DNA of 64,000 bases from Angiostrongylus vasorum (Eukaryota > Nematoda > Chromadorea > Rhabditida > Metastrongylidae), in NCBI GenBank assembly GCA_018806985.1, contig JADANN010000461.1, forward strand, positions 2,565,276 through 2,629,275, read 5' to 3'. The position numbers were made by a program, and so were the translations under genes. Below are positions 12,491 through 40,020 of this stretch, one piece after another; the first letter of the stretch is position 1, and every line of letters begins with the position of its first letter. The notes below the pieces were generated by a model, which saw nothing but the letters and a program-made list of their open reading frames with translations, did no database searches and was not told the origin of the DNA.

Positions 12491-12499
12491 GCTTCCGCA

Positions 12500-13230
12500 T
12501 TCTGCTTGTATCTGAAAAAACTTAATGCTTATATCTCACAACTTGAAGTGTTTGTTCTGTTCCGTTCTGCAGCCTTTGCAAAGGGAAACTCTCATTACTT
12601 CGTAATCCTGTAAGAGAAACCATAGAAAAATTCCGTTTTTCACAAGTTAACGAAGAATATCCCATCCTTCTGAAAGATGAACTATCCGAAAAACCTTTCT
12701 TTTACGTCTTATCAATTTTTTTTCTTTTTTTTTCATTCTTCCACTATAGTGGAATCCTATTGATTCCTACCCGAAATAAGCTGTTTTGAGAAATATGACG
12801 TCATGAAATGATTTACATTCTATTAGCTCTTCTCCTTTTTTTGCTTCTGTATATATTACTGCCAACCTCTTCACTTTTGTCATTCTTTTCTCAACAGACT
12901 TCATATAAATTCCAATGACGTTACTCCAGTGTAACATGAAAAAAGTGGGTCATCACTAAAGTATTAGCACCAGCGTTCGTTCGCATCACATCATTTTGCT
13001 TTTTGTTTTTTTTTGTTCTGGTGGACTTCGTTCCGGCTTCGTTCCCACTCACTTTTCCTCTACACTTTTTTCTTTCTGCATCGTTTTTCTTCTTAAACGT
13101 GTAAATCACACGGCCTTGATCTATCCCCTTGCGATGCATTTGATTCCATTCGTATTACTACTGAAGAGATTGAATGAGCGCTTGGTCTATGAAATGACTT
13201 ATGTGGAATATCGCTGTATCATGTCAACAG
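12500..13230. other. Unassigned stretch
   Basis: T-rich sequence with many TTTTCT runs. Open frames on both strands (up to 103 codons on +) are low in complexity and unrecognised. Confidence 0.45.
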
Positions 13231-13234
13231 TTTT

Positions 13235-13370
13235 ATCCCGGCGCACAAGACTGGTACCAATTTGCCGACCTTGTGTGGTTGGAGGACCTTGTGAGCCCGG
13301 ATCGTGAGATTGAGCCAGAAATCGATCCAATGTGTGTTACAGTGAACCTCTACCCACTACGTTATACCTG
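13235..13370 (-). mobile_element. SINE-A fragment
   Basis: Only the central block (ACTGGTACCAATTTGCCGAC) and a decayed head ending near CCCACTACGTTATACC remain. Confidence 0.55.
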
Positions 13371-13734
13371 GTCATTTTTCTCCTTACAGTATCCTTCTTG
13401 GCTTCTGTATGGTTTTATTTTTGTTGTCTACTTCTTCATACAATATCTATTTTAAATATCTATTTTACAATGCTACGAAGACAACTATGGATAGTCAAAT
13501 CAATAGCATATATTTTTCTGCAACGAAATCCACTTCAGAAAAAAAGTTAAGTACTTAAATTTGGTTGTCGAATAAAAAGAAGTAGCCATTGCTTACTCAC
13601 TTTTTTTCAATATTTCCATTATATTTTAAGTAATAGAATCTTCCGGTGCAACAACGTGACTTGGATTTTCTGTTTCTAACCCATCTTCCGGTACTCTCTG
13701 AGAGGCCTAGCCCTGACAACTGCAAATATTATAG

Positions 13735-14080
13735 AAATTTTTTTTATTTTTTTTTCCATTTGACCCATCTTCACGTCTACTGTACGGATCCCAGCACTTC
13801 TCACATTCAATTCGTTTTCTCGCACCCATCATACACGAAGATCTTCCAACTTTACGTGTGGTGTGGTTTCGGTTGCTGCTTGAGGATTTTCATTTCATCT
13901 TGAATGTCGTAGAATGCTAGTCAAGCAGTTCTCCCTGGAGTACTGAGATAGCCGGGCTGGAGTGTTCCCAATTGGATTGCGGACCCCGGAGAGATGAGAG
14001 GCTTAGTTGGCCCGGAGTGGAGTCGAACTAGTACCATGCTCGTGATGACGAGCGTCACTACCACTGTGCTGTCCGCCTCC
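13735..14080 (-). mobile_element. SINE-D copy (tRNA-derived), near full length
   Basis: SINE-D order on its own strand: tRNA-like head GCGGATAGCGCAGTGGTAGT (A box), GGTAGTTCGACTCC-type B box, CGGGGTCGGGAAATTGGTA block, CTGGGAAAAAGTCACTCTC, CTCCAGGGAGAA, AAATCCTCAAGCAGCAACCG, and a tail GTGCTGGGGTCCGCACAGTA..GACGGGTCAAATAA. Here the head is at the right (ACTGTGCTGTCCGCCTCC). Confidence 0.78.
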
Positions 14081-14204
14081 TCTTATCACATTATCTTCTC
14101 TATAAAGAGATTCAGTTTTCTATTTATGTTCAAGAAAATGTTTTTGTTCTAATAGAAGCTTGGTGGCAGTCAGTACTAAACAATATCTATAGCGCAGTGC
14201 CCAT

Positions 14205-14310
14205 AGTGACATGACTGGAACCCAGCACTTCTTTTCACTCGGTCCTCTTTCTCGCATCCGTCGTCGACAAAGGTTTTTGAATCCGCTTGTAAGGTCAGCT
14301 ACTGCCTGAG
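14205..14310 (-). mobile_element. SINE-D tail fragment
   Basis: Only the 3' third is left: CTGGAACCCAGCACTTCTTT and CGCATCCGTCGTCGACAAAG on the + strand. Confidence 0.55.
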
Positions 14311-14314
14311 TTTT

Positions 14315-15620
14315 TTCGGTCCTATTTACAAATGTCGTTGGTTGCTGTCGACTGGATACTGCCCCCCAATACCGGAATCTCTGCGAGGACGTGCTCGGCT
14401 CAAAAAACTATATTTTCTCATATTTTCCACTCGAGGTTACTTTTTGGAAAAAATAAAGTAACTAAACAAGATGGATTTTGCCAAATGGTGTCTTCCAATG
14501 TGTCTTTCACATTACTGTGGTGGTTTTATTGAAACATTACAAATATAAACTCCGCTTTTAAATCGTTTATAAATTTTAATTTCACTCTAGGGTTAAAAAT
14601 GGAAGCACATTCTACCAAAGTCAATTATTCCCTTGGAGCGATATCGCTGACCCTCTTTCATAACTCTGTGAAGTTCTCAATTCTACAATCCCCATCATTA
14701 TCGAAATGTCGTCAGGAATTATTGAAAAACCAGAATCGGAACGCACATGTTAATCTCCGCATTGGTCTATCGTCTCATCATGGCTCGATGTGTGGGTGGA
14801 ACTGTACTCTTCACCAAACTCGCTCACCAAATCTGTGGATGAATTCGAAGTTTTCAATGGAAAACCTTAGCAGGAGTAACTCAAAGGGAAAAAAATTAAT
14901 GTTTTCTTCTTCAGCAGGCACGACGTTGTTAATAAAATATCTTTATCCAATACTGGCCTAGATTTCGACGCTCTCTTCAGAGCATGGAAAGGCCAAATTG
15001 GCATGCCATCCACTCATTCAAACAATTTCCTGATCCAGACACACGCCCAAATTTCAATAGCATGTAAACAGCTTCTTTTAAACACTCACTATCTTGTTGT
15101 GTATAAGTCTTCCAGTTATTGTTTGAAGATCAACCGCATAGAGTCTTAAATTTGTATGTGCAGCGCACCGGTCAGTAAATCAGCCTGTGGTATGGGGGAA
15201 GCTAACGCCTGATCAAAAGGAACTCCACCTCGTGGTTCATTTTTTGAATTTTTTGGAATTTATCCAGAACACTTCAATTTTACACGCATATGCTCAATAT
15301 TACCGTACAAGGATAGCGACCATTATTTCAAAGCCTTCTCCACTTTGGTTTTAGACCCAACGAGTGCCCAGTTATAGCCAAAAATCGCTACTCTTTGAAA
15401 GAAACTTCGTCATCAGATGGGTAACTTCGCTGCGATCAGCAAAGGCAGGCGGTTAACCACAGTGAGGAATAGCCCGCAGTGTTTTTTATAGCTCAGGGAA
15501 AAAAACCATTTCAGAATGGTGAAGTACCAATCGAAAATCGAATACTTTATCGGTAGCAACACGATTCAGTACTTTTCAAGAATGACCCATCAAACATTCA
15601 ACTATTGTTAGATAAATTGG
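14315..15620. other. Unassigned stretch
   Basis: It holds a 120-codon + frame at 14,599-14,961 with no recognisable domain and no splice context. I would not call it a gene on this evidence. Confidence 0.45.
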
Positions 15621-15624
15621 TTTT

Positions 15625-15925
15625 TTTATTTTTCATTTTATTTTATATGACCTGTCTTCATGTCTACCATGCGGATCCCAGCACCTCACATTTCACTCGT
15701 TTCCTCGCATCCATTGTCGACGAACATTTTCCAACTTTATCGGTGATTTTGGTTGCTGCTGAGAATTTCCATTTTCTTGAGTGTTGTAGAATGCTGGTCG
15801 AGCAATTCTCCTCGGAGTACTGAGATAGCCGAGCTGGAGCCTTCCCAAGATGGACTGCAGAGAGTGATTCTTTTTTCCCAGATAAATCCGATACCAATTT
15901 CCCGACCCCGGAGGGATGAGGAGCA
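15625..15925 (-). mobile_element. SINE-D copy lacking most of the tRNA head
   Basis: Tail at the left (TGACCTGTCTTCATGTCTAC), CCGACCCCGGAGGGATGAGG block at the right. The head beyond that block is replaced by unrelated sequence. Confidence 0.7.
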
Positions 15926-16404
15926 TTGTAAGATGTATAATAGCGTGTTTTTCTTCGTTTGCATATTACTACAGTCTTTCCAGGAAAGGATTTTCATGCT
16001 TTCAAAAATGTACTAAATTCTTAAATTTCTTCTAAAATACAAAGGAAAACTTATAAACATTCCTTCAGCCGCGCAACTTATCAAATCTGTCCCTAAAGTT
16101 GTTCCTAAGTCATCAGCTGGATGGCTTCTTAGTAGATACACATAGTAATATAATACAGCATTGGAACATCCATTCGTTCCTTCTATAGGTGGGAAAAAAT
16201 TTGAGGTAGTTGCTTGATGGAATAATTAGACAGAGGCCTAAAAGAAATACAATGTTTCCACTTTACCGCATACGGGAAAGAAAAAAAAGAGATGTATGAT
16301 TGTGCACAAAAGGAATAAATCAGTGCAACATTATTTTTCAACCCAACCTCCATCGGCGTTAACATCACCAAATCCCGAGTGCGAAGGGCTATAGACCATC
16401 GACT

Positions 16405-16460
16405 CGCATCATGGGCTCTGAAGAAGACGAAGACGTCGAAGCGTTAGCCGAGTAAACTTT
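16405..16460 (-). repeat. Repeat E fragment
   Basis: GAAGAAGACGAAGACGTCGA followed by AGCGTTAGCCGA is the complement of the TCGGCTAACGTTTCGACGTC signature seen at 27.3 kb. Confidence 0.55.
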
Positions 16461-16635
16461 TTTATCCTAAGCAGATAATGTAGAAAAAAAATAACTGTCA
16501 TGTTTAAAGGTTAACTGCGGAAATTTTTGTCCCATTATTTTGACGTTAATCTAGAAAGTATTTGACCGTCTTCATCGTTCAGTAACAAAGCACAATACAT
16601 TAAAAGAACGGCTTGAAAACTTTTTTTCCTTGCAG

Positions 16636-32885
<16,250 letters not shown>

Positions 32886-32965
32886 TACGGTTGCTTATCA
32901 TAAACGAGTGAATGTGTATATGACGGTTCATGTGTACATAACCTAGTATAAACTCTGTATCGTTC

Positions 32966-32971
32966 AATAAA
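32966..32971 (+). promoter_or_regulatory. Polyadenylation signal of the SLC23-type gene
   Basis: AATAAA lies 81 bases after the TAA stop at 32,883-32,885, a normal distance for a short nematode 3' UTR. Confidence 0.75.
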
Positions 32972-33349
32972 ATGTTTTACTAACTCTTTCATACATAAGG
33001 TGTAAATTTAGTACGGCTTTCGTTAAACGACTTTGAAATCCCAAGGTTGAAATGTACAAGAAGTATGCAACTGGAAAGACATACAGTGTTCAACCAGAAA
33101 GCCACGGATGATATCTCAGCTCATAACATATTGTTCAAAAAGTCAAGCTACAAAACGTAGTAAAATCAAAACCACCCGTACTGCATAATGATGATCGGTC
33201 TACACACTGAAGAAGAAAAATGCTAACGAAAAACTACAACTGAATAGATGCCGCATAGTATCAACATTTCAAGTTGTTAAACAGAAACAAAAATCCTGAG
33301 ATAGGGATAATTCTGAGATAATTAAGAAAACGTTGAGAAACCGCGGTAG

Positions 33350-36300
33350 CTACTCCTCCTGTTCAGCGTCATGTATCTCCCAGAAGTTATCGCGATAAGA
33401 CTCAAGTTGACGTGAGAGCTTAAAGATAACAATAAACGGATCAAAATAATATTCTAGGCTTAATCGTCCGAAAAAAATCGACCAATAACGACAATATACT
33501 AGAATCTTTAAGCAAAAGCTAAACCATTGCTCACAGAAATATCACTAGGTGTCCGACAACAAAATTGAATTCCGTAGTTAAGTAGGAGAAACATCACTCA
33601 CTTTAACATTATTCATGGACGAAGAGAAATCACTGAAGCGAGCGTCCTGTCTAGTCAATTCTTTCGTACAGCGATCGGATTCGCGACGTAATGCTACATA
33701 CTCTCGTCTAAGTTCCAGATAACGAACAAGAGGAAGTACTTGTATCTTTGCAAAGTACTCAGAAACGGAGCCGACAATAGCATGGGAACCCACTTCAGGT
33801 TTTCGCCTTCTCCGACGTTTCCTAAACGATGTCTACATAATCTTCCTATCATTTGGATTTTGAAGAACGATAACAGATAAAAAAATAGCACACCGTTTCT
33901 TTTTGTCTGGAGTCGTATTCAGTAATTTACTACAGTGTTCTTTCATCTTTTTCCTTTTGCCAATACTCGGACGCCGACCATCACCACCACCTCCAGTGTA
34001 CGTGTTATGCTCCCCGCCATTGTGGTTACTTTGACGTATTTCCCCTGATAATCATAAGATTATAAAGGTTTACCGTCAGCTGTAGAATCAGTAATAAATA
34101 GCTGCGAGTATAGCTCAGGAGGTACAACCATAACGGCACAACAACATATTGAAAATCACACTGGCAGAGAAAAGTATACCTTCGTCGTGAGCAATCGTTA
34201 CGGAGCTTTTCTCTTGTTCAATGATTCGTGACAGCTTACACGTCCTTTTGATAGCTGTTCGTTCTTTCTTTATAATTGCAGCTTGTTTTCTTCGTAACTT
34301 CAACAGTAAAAGATTTTGTGCAAATGTTCGCCGTCGGCGTCGTCTCGACAAGCTGAATAAAGACTTCTAATTATCGTATCAGCCATCATCTACAGATAAA
34401 AAAAAGCTGTCGGCGTTCATTAATCAAGGAACGCGCCATGTATTCGAGTTCATCAAGCATCGTTGGAGGTGACTGAATGCATATCTTGCTTTTTACAATG
34501 ACTCAACGTGGTCTACCGATGTATCAAGGCAGCGCTGCTATCCCCCCAGACAAGTTTGGTGGCAATCTGCCGAACCCCCCGTAGGTATGGAAGGTTTGGT
34601 CAGCCCTGGGTGCAGAGATTGATACCATATGTATTGCAAAGCGCCTCCGACCACTGCGCTACACGAGTACTCGGCCACTATCTAGTTAAACTAAAACAAA
34701 GATGCACAGACTAGAAAACAAAGTTGAAAATCTCGTAAAAAAAAAGACAAAAGCTAATGAGAGACTATGTGTGAAGATAACTGACATTCTTATTCTCATA
34801 AGCAGGCGCTGCAGCAATGGAACCAATGACTCGCTTTTCCCTTTCTTCTCATGATTTGAAAAGTTTTGTGCAAAAGCCTGAAGAATATTATAGGTGTCAG
34901 CCAGTATGACCAGGAGCAGGAAAATTTTGAAATCTATCGCTCTATGGATATCTTCGCCATGAAAATTCTGTTCCCTAATGAGGACACTAAAAGCACTTCT
35001 TATAACCAAAATTCGAAGGATCCACATCATAGTCATCATTACTGAACCATAGCAGTTAATTGCAAGCCATTTTTTTTTCAATCAGGACATGGTGAACAAA
35101 CCACTTAGTCCTTTCAAAAAACAATCCCATATTTAAATACTGAGAAATATGGTTGAGGTTACCTTCTGAGGTTCATGTTCGAGGCTTACTACAGAGGTTA
35201 ATGACGGTCGGCTTCAAAATCATTGAAAAACAGGAGTTCATTAAACGTAGAATGTTATAAATACCACTTACACTGCACATATTTTCACACGCAGCCGGTT
35301 CCGTAAACAGTACAAAGGCGAAAGATCGCGGGTGTTTCCCTACTTCTAATAATCCATAAGGAGAAAAAATTTTCCTGGATGGAGAACGAGGCAACCGAAC
35401 CTGAAAAACGATGCAAAATTCCAGAACTTTGAAAAGTTGGATATATTTAGGACGAAAAATCAGATAATATAGGGCCAAACTGATCACAACACATCACTCA
35501 CTTCAACAACCGATCCGAATTTGTTAGCGATTCTAAATATTTTCTCCGATGTGCAACCTTCCGGAAGATTATCCTAAAACATGTGTTTTTTAAAACAGGC
35601 GACAGAAAACAGAGCATAAGAGAACACTATAAGAGAGCACATACCAGGTAGACCGTACAATCATCCTTGTTCCACTCCACCGGTCTGTACTTCAACATGA
35701 GCTTCCTCTCTGAATTCTTCTCTATTCGAAACATATCAGTTATGTTTGATATACTCTCAATAGCTCCTGGAGACAACGATGCAGCCTTAATGTCAAACAG
35801 AGAATAGATGGTCCTCAAGGAAAAAAAAGTAATGGAATTTTCAGCATCCACAGACCAAAGAATCCCATCTCCTTACAATAAGCAACATACCACAAACAAT
35901 CGTGCTTTGTGGAAGAATGTGAAACATATGTACATGACGATTATCGGTGTCTACCCTATTAGGTACTAATGGCACTTCGTCTTCTCTTTTTTCGCGCGTT
36001 TCTAAAGTTACAAAAACAAGTTATCTAAAATCTCCCAACGGTTTACCGCCTCATCGTTTCTGGGAGGTGTTCCTGGGTGTCGGACTGCGATATACAGCGG
36101 GGTGATTTGTTCCCTCCCCCACCTCCGCAGGACCTCCCAAGCTGAGGAGACCAGCGTTTCCATTAGGAAGCTTAGCTAGGAGTAAACCAATACCAGGATC
36201 CACCACCGTCCTGGTATCAAAGTCGTATGGTGGCAAATCTCCCTTTGATCCACAATAGCTGCGACTGCCCGTGGTGGTTAAGACCTGGGGCAGACTTTGG

Positions 36301-39213
36301 CCAGGGCTGACCTCGGGATTCCAGGGAATCACAATGGCTTAACCAGCAAATCTCTGATAAATGGCGATTATACTAGGACCCGCACAACCAGTGAGGACGT
36401 GCCGTTCAAGTGTCAAGTGTCAAGTTATTTAAAAAGCCAGACTCGATCGAACCTATGTGCCTGTGTCGTTTGCCGAGTTATATTTGTACACATTCCAGTA
36501 AATAACGTTAAAATAGCTATTATAAACGGCTACTTCTACAAACCTTTAGCCAATCTTCACCAGTTAGACCGATCGCCTTGATAACGTCAACATACGCCGC
36601 TTCTGAAAACATTAATGGAAGAAAGCGTGCAACAAAGTGTAGAAATCTGATGCAGTGATGGACATCATACACTAGCAAAAAAAAAAGAAAAAAAAATGAA
36701 ACCGCGCCCGCCTGTTGAAGGGTGCAGCAATGAAGGTTACGATGCTCAGCAACATTTATAAAGAAAAACGTTAATGTAAGGTCCAGGAAAAAGACTGACA
36801 AACCACCATAAGAATTTAAGCGTACCCATAGTACATAACGACGAATCTCCCTCATACAGAGATCTCATGCCGGTTAGCAGCGAGGCAACATGGCGCGTCC
36901 CCATGTTGCGAAAGGAGGTTAATCGCAGGCTAAACGCGATATTTGCTTCCCTGAGACGTTTTTGCTGCGCTGATTGGGCAAATATCTTTCGTGTTTACGA
37001 GGACGTATTCGTGCATGTGTGCGTGGGTGTCTTCTCATTTATGCGGATTGTATTCTACGAGTCAATTCGGCCAAAAGCCTGCATCAATTAACACAGAAGT
37101 ATAAGGGAGGCAGTTAAAAGTAGCCTCCAACAAATACGATTCTCATCTACTCTGGGAGAGACTGGCAAGCTATCCGTGAATATACCCAGCCCCTGATCAG
37201 AAGACTTGATCATGCAAGCAAGAAGGATAAGGCACGACGTCATCGGACTGGCCAAGGCGAGAAGACGCCACCCACTCAATGCCATCTATTAAACCGGAGA
37301 AGAACTCTTCCTCGGAACATGCGACAGTAGAGTTGCGAACGTAAGCGTTCCTGACAACACGAATTTGGCCATGAAGATCGATTCATTCAAACAACTACCA
37401 ACGCAAATCGGACGTTTACGATTGAAGAAATATGGATCAATTTCTGCCTTAACAAAACAATCCTCGTCGTCTATGCACCGACATCAAGCTATGACGAAGA
37501 CGAAGTCGAAGCGCTCTATATGAACTTGGAGACGTTATACGAGAGAAGAACGTACATTCCTCAACTTCAATATTGGAGATTTCAACGCTAAAACAGGACC
37601 TATAAGAAAGCCCTGACGAACGTCACATCGGGACCTGCGGATTAGAATGGAACGAGCAGGATAAACGGCTGTCAGAGTTTATCATGACGACCAAAACCAT
37701 GCTCCAGTTAGTCTGTCTAAGTCCGGAAATCAACATAATGAACGACTTTGCTCCAAAGTGGAGCAGGAGGAAACGAGCGGCTCGGGGAGTTTTCAAGAGC
37801 TCCGGAAATATAGTGAAGAAAACAAAGTACACAAGACTCCATGTCCACCTATTCGACTCCACAGTTCTTCCTGCCTTAACATATGCGTCAAAAGCTTGGT
37901 CGCGATATAAAGATGGAGAATCACTCAGCGGTATTGAACGCGCAGTCGAAAGGACGATGCTAGGTGTACTCCGTGTCACACGTATAAGGGAAGGGATCCG
38001 AAGCTCCGACTTGCGTCAACGACCAAAAATCAAAGATACCGTTCTACACGCCAAACTGTCGAAGACAAGTTGGCCTGAAACGTAATGCGTATGAATTATA
38101 ACCGATGGACAACAGCCGTTAGTGACTGAATTCGTCGCGATTCCGAACGTACAAACCATCACCCTAATTGTCAGTTTTTCACGGACACCCTAGGAGCTCG
38201 ATATATGCTTGACAGTCCATGAAGCGAGCAAAACCCACTGGGATACGCTTCCGCGCGATGGGAAAAAATGGAAGATCTACTGCAACCCGCACGAGCCATA
38301 CGATGATTAGTGGGAGAACAGGTGACACAGATGATAGCACACGATGGGAAGGGTACCGTAGTGGTAGTGATGGCGTCACTACGCGAAAAGCCTTATCTAC
38401 CCTGAATCACAATCGACTCCTCATCAGGCCCAACAGTCTTCCCACTTCTCATAGATCGGGCATCGGTACGGGATATAGGGATGATCACTCCCTTCAATGA
38501 CGAAGTGAACGTACTGCCACGGCTATCAGGGGACTCCATCGAGAATCGATTCGAACAGAGTTCAACGACTTCAACGACATTCGTGACAAAGATGAAAATC
38601 TTCAAGCAAAAAACAAACCCAAATGCAAAAGGGTCGGAGTTCCTGGCTGGTAGATACTAGGAAACGAATCGAATTCAAAATGGGCTGCAATCGGCATCAT
38701 GAACAGCACATAACGAAAATACGAACCAACAATTTCAAATAGCCTGGTTAAACGCAACACTACAGTATAACATCTTGTAAGACAGAAAATAGAAGCTTAA
38801 AAATGATATAAACGTAGGAAAACTGTTATAAATACTTACGAGGAGTACCATCATCATCCCGTGTGACGAATAAATGAGCCAACGGCGATGACGGTGTCCG
38901 TAGTGCCAGTTCAATCTTAAATTAGGGAATCATTGATCATCTACGATAAATCCGATGATCAGCAGAGTAGACTGAGATCAAGAAAAAAAATTAAGGATAG
39001 AAAGAAGGTAGGGTAGGAAAGAACTGTATCCTCTCACCTTGTTCTTAATAAGTACTCGCAGACCCTTGGTGCGTTTTCTGCACCTTTTCTTCTTGATTTC
39101 ACTTTTGTTCTCAACCTCAGAAACCAAACTGATTCCGACCGCTTTACCACCGTCATGTCGTAGCTTTTTCGATGGTCCTTTGTCCTCCAACGGCCCAGAT
39201 CGACGTCTTTTCC
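33350..39213 (-). CDS. RRM protein, probable divergent La-related protein 7 (5' end missing)
   Basis: Spliced - strand gene. Exons from 5' to 3': 39213-39038, 38915-38840, 36602-36561, 36001-35877, 35785-35645, 35573-35502, 35400-35272, 34877-34786, 34352-34180, 34044-33894, 33821-33602, 33418-33350. Phases agree throughout and give 487 residues ending [13 protein letters not shown]. Residues 1-58 are basic ([17 protein letters not shown]). Residues 181-260 form an RRM: RNP2 CTVYLDNL, RNP1 RSFAFVLF, with a VRLPRSP strand between as in LARP7 RRM1. Residues 285-341 are strongly basic (SRRRRRR). Then comes [20 protein letters not shown], like the VIPL..LKKEYLALQK stretch of LARP7, and a short charged end. 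No canonical La motif is readable and there is no C-terminal xRRM. LARP7 binds 7SK RNA, and in ciliates and fission yeast its relatives bind telomerase RNA. Exons 3 to 5 carry the least certain junctions. No ATG is in frame in exons 1-3, so one or more upstream exons are missing. Confidence 0.68.
34395..34675 (-). mobile_element. SINE-A copy inside a LARP7-like intron
   Basis: Tail at the left (AAAGCTGTCGGCGTTCATTA), head at the right (CCACTGCGCTACACGAGTAC). It has the same orientation as the host gene. Confidence 0.76.
36030..36425 (+). mobile_element. SINE-C copy, full length
   Basis: Head CCCAACGGTTTACCGCCTCA, tail CAGTGAGGACGTGCCGTTCA and GTGTCAAGTGTCAAG. It lies in the intron between exons 3 and 4 of the LARP7-like gene, antisense. 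Confidence 0.8.
36862..38342 (+). mobile_element. RTE-type retrotransposon, internally deleted (RTE copy 1)
   Basis: Begins with the 5' UTR shared with two other copies (GCCGGTTAG..GGCGCGTCCCC). The endonuclease follows at about 37,380-37,710 in broken frames ([12 protein letters not shown], then EFIMTTKT). From about 37,715 the frame jumps to the end of the polyprotein: [49 protein letters not shown]. The whole reverse transcriptase core is gone, making a 133-codon fused frame at 37,684-38,085. It sits in the second intron of the LARP7-like gene, antisense. It cannot move on its own. Confidence 0.85.
38343..38700 (+). mobile_element. SINE-D copy next to RTE copy 1
   Basis: Head GGGTACCGTAGTGGTAGTGA, body CATCGGTACGGGATATAGGG, tail near AATGGGCTGCAATCGGCATC. 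It starts directly where RTE copy 1 ends. Confidence 0.68.
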
Positions 39214-39244
39214 CTTAATAAGTGTTATCTTAATAATATGCTAT

Positions 39245-39329
39245 GCTCATACTAGTTATATGCTCTATGTATCTTCTTAAATGTTAATGTGCTCATACTA
39301 GTTATATGTTCTATGTATCTTCTTAAATG
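39245..39329. repeat. Tandem duplication, 46 bp period, 1.85 copies
   Basis: Units start GCTCATACTAGTTATATG and differ by one base. The array lies about 30 bp upstream of the first recognised exon of the LARP7-like gene, so it falls in its intron or promoter. Confidence 0.92.
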
Positions 39330-39364
39330 CAAGAATTCAGCGATAAGTAGGATATAAGATATTC

Positions 39365-39485
39365 ATATTTCTATAATGATGCTGAAATATTTGCGAAAGT
39401 CTGGAGCGCTGGTGTCTGCGGCGGGGAACAAACACGTTATTACCCTTTCCAGGGTTAGCGCGTTCACCACCACACCATACTAGTC
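39365..39485 (-). mobile_element. SINE-B copy, 3' truncated
   Basis: Keeps ATGATGCTGAAATATTTGCG to the head GTTCACCACCACACCATACT. The CACCCTGCC tail is missing. Confidence 0.7.
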
Positions 39486-39604
39486 CTTTGTTTTGCCTTT
39501 TTTCTCAGCCGTGTTATTAACCTATAGTATTATCATCAATCACCTGTCAGCAGGGAGTGATATGGAGAGCACAAATCAGCATTGAACCCAATTAAGAAAG
39601 TTTG

Positions 39605-39785
39605 GGAGAACGGCGAAACTCGCATGGTGTGGTGGTGAACGCGTCCCCGGAAAAGGGTAATAGCGTGTTCGATCCCCCATCGCAGACACCAGTGCTCCAG
39701 ACTTTTGCAAAAATCTCAGCATCACTGTGATTATATTTCACGTAACACCCTGCCATTAAACAAATAGCAGGCAGTAAATAAAAAT
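39605..39785 (+). mobile_element. SINE-B copy, full length
   Basis: Head CTCGCATGGTGTGGTGGTGA, B box GTGTTCGATCCCCC, tail GCAGGCAGTAAATAAAAATC. It stands head to head with the preceding SINE-B. Confidence 0.78.
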
Positions 39786-39854
39786 CTACGACACTCATAT
39801 TTCTATTGGATTCGCTTGCAAATTTTTGTGCGATGAAGGATTCAACACCAAACC

Positions 39855-40020
39855 CTCCAAGTTGGGTGATGTATCAAGCAAGTGCTGCTATCCTCGCAGA
39901 CAGGTCTGGCACCAATTTGCCAACCTCGGAGGAATGGAAGGCTTAGTGTGCCAGGGGCGCGGGAATCGATCCCGTGTGTGTTGCAGAGCGCCACCTACCA
40001 CTGCGCCCAGCATCAGTAAT
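39855..40020 (-). mobile_element. SINE-A copy, tail half missing
   Basis: Starts at GTTGGGTGATGTATCAAGCA and keeps the core and head (GGGAATCGATCCCGTGTGTG, CCACTGCGCCC). Confidence 0.75.

Noticed and set aside
14599..14961. 120-codon + frame
   Set aside because: Nothing recognisable and no linked exons; length alone is not enough in 64 kb.
35645..35813. Alternative start of LARP7-like exon 5 after TTTCCTTGAG
   Set aside because: It leaves one base that matches no donor phase upstream; the ACATTAAG acceptor fits instead, though it is a weaker site.
36544..36602. Alternative longer exon 3 of the LARP7-like gene ending at AAG|GTTTGT (adds GEDWLK)
   Set aside because: The phase then fails with the next exon; the donor at ACTG|GTGAAG keeps the frame.
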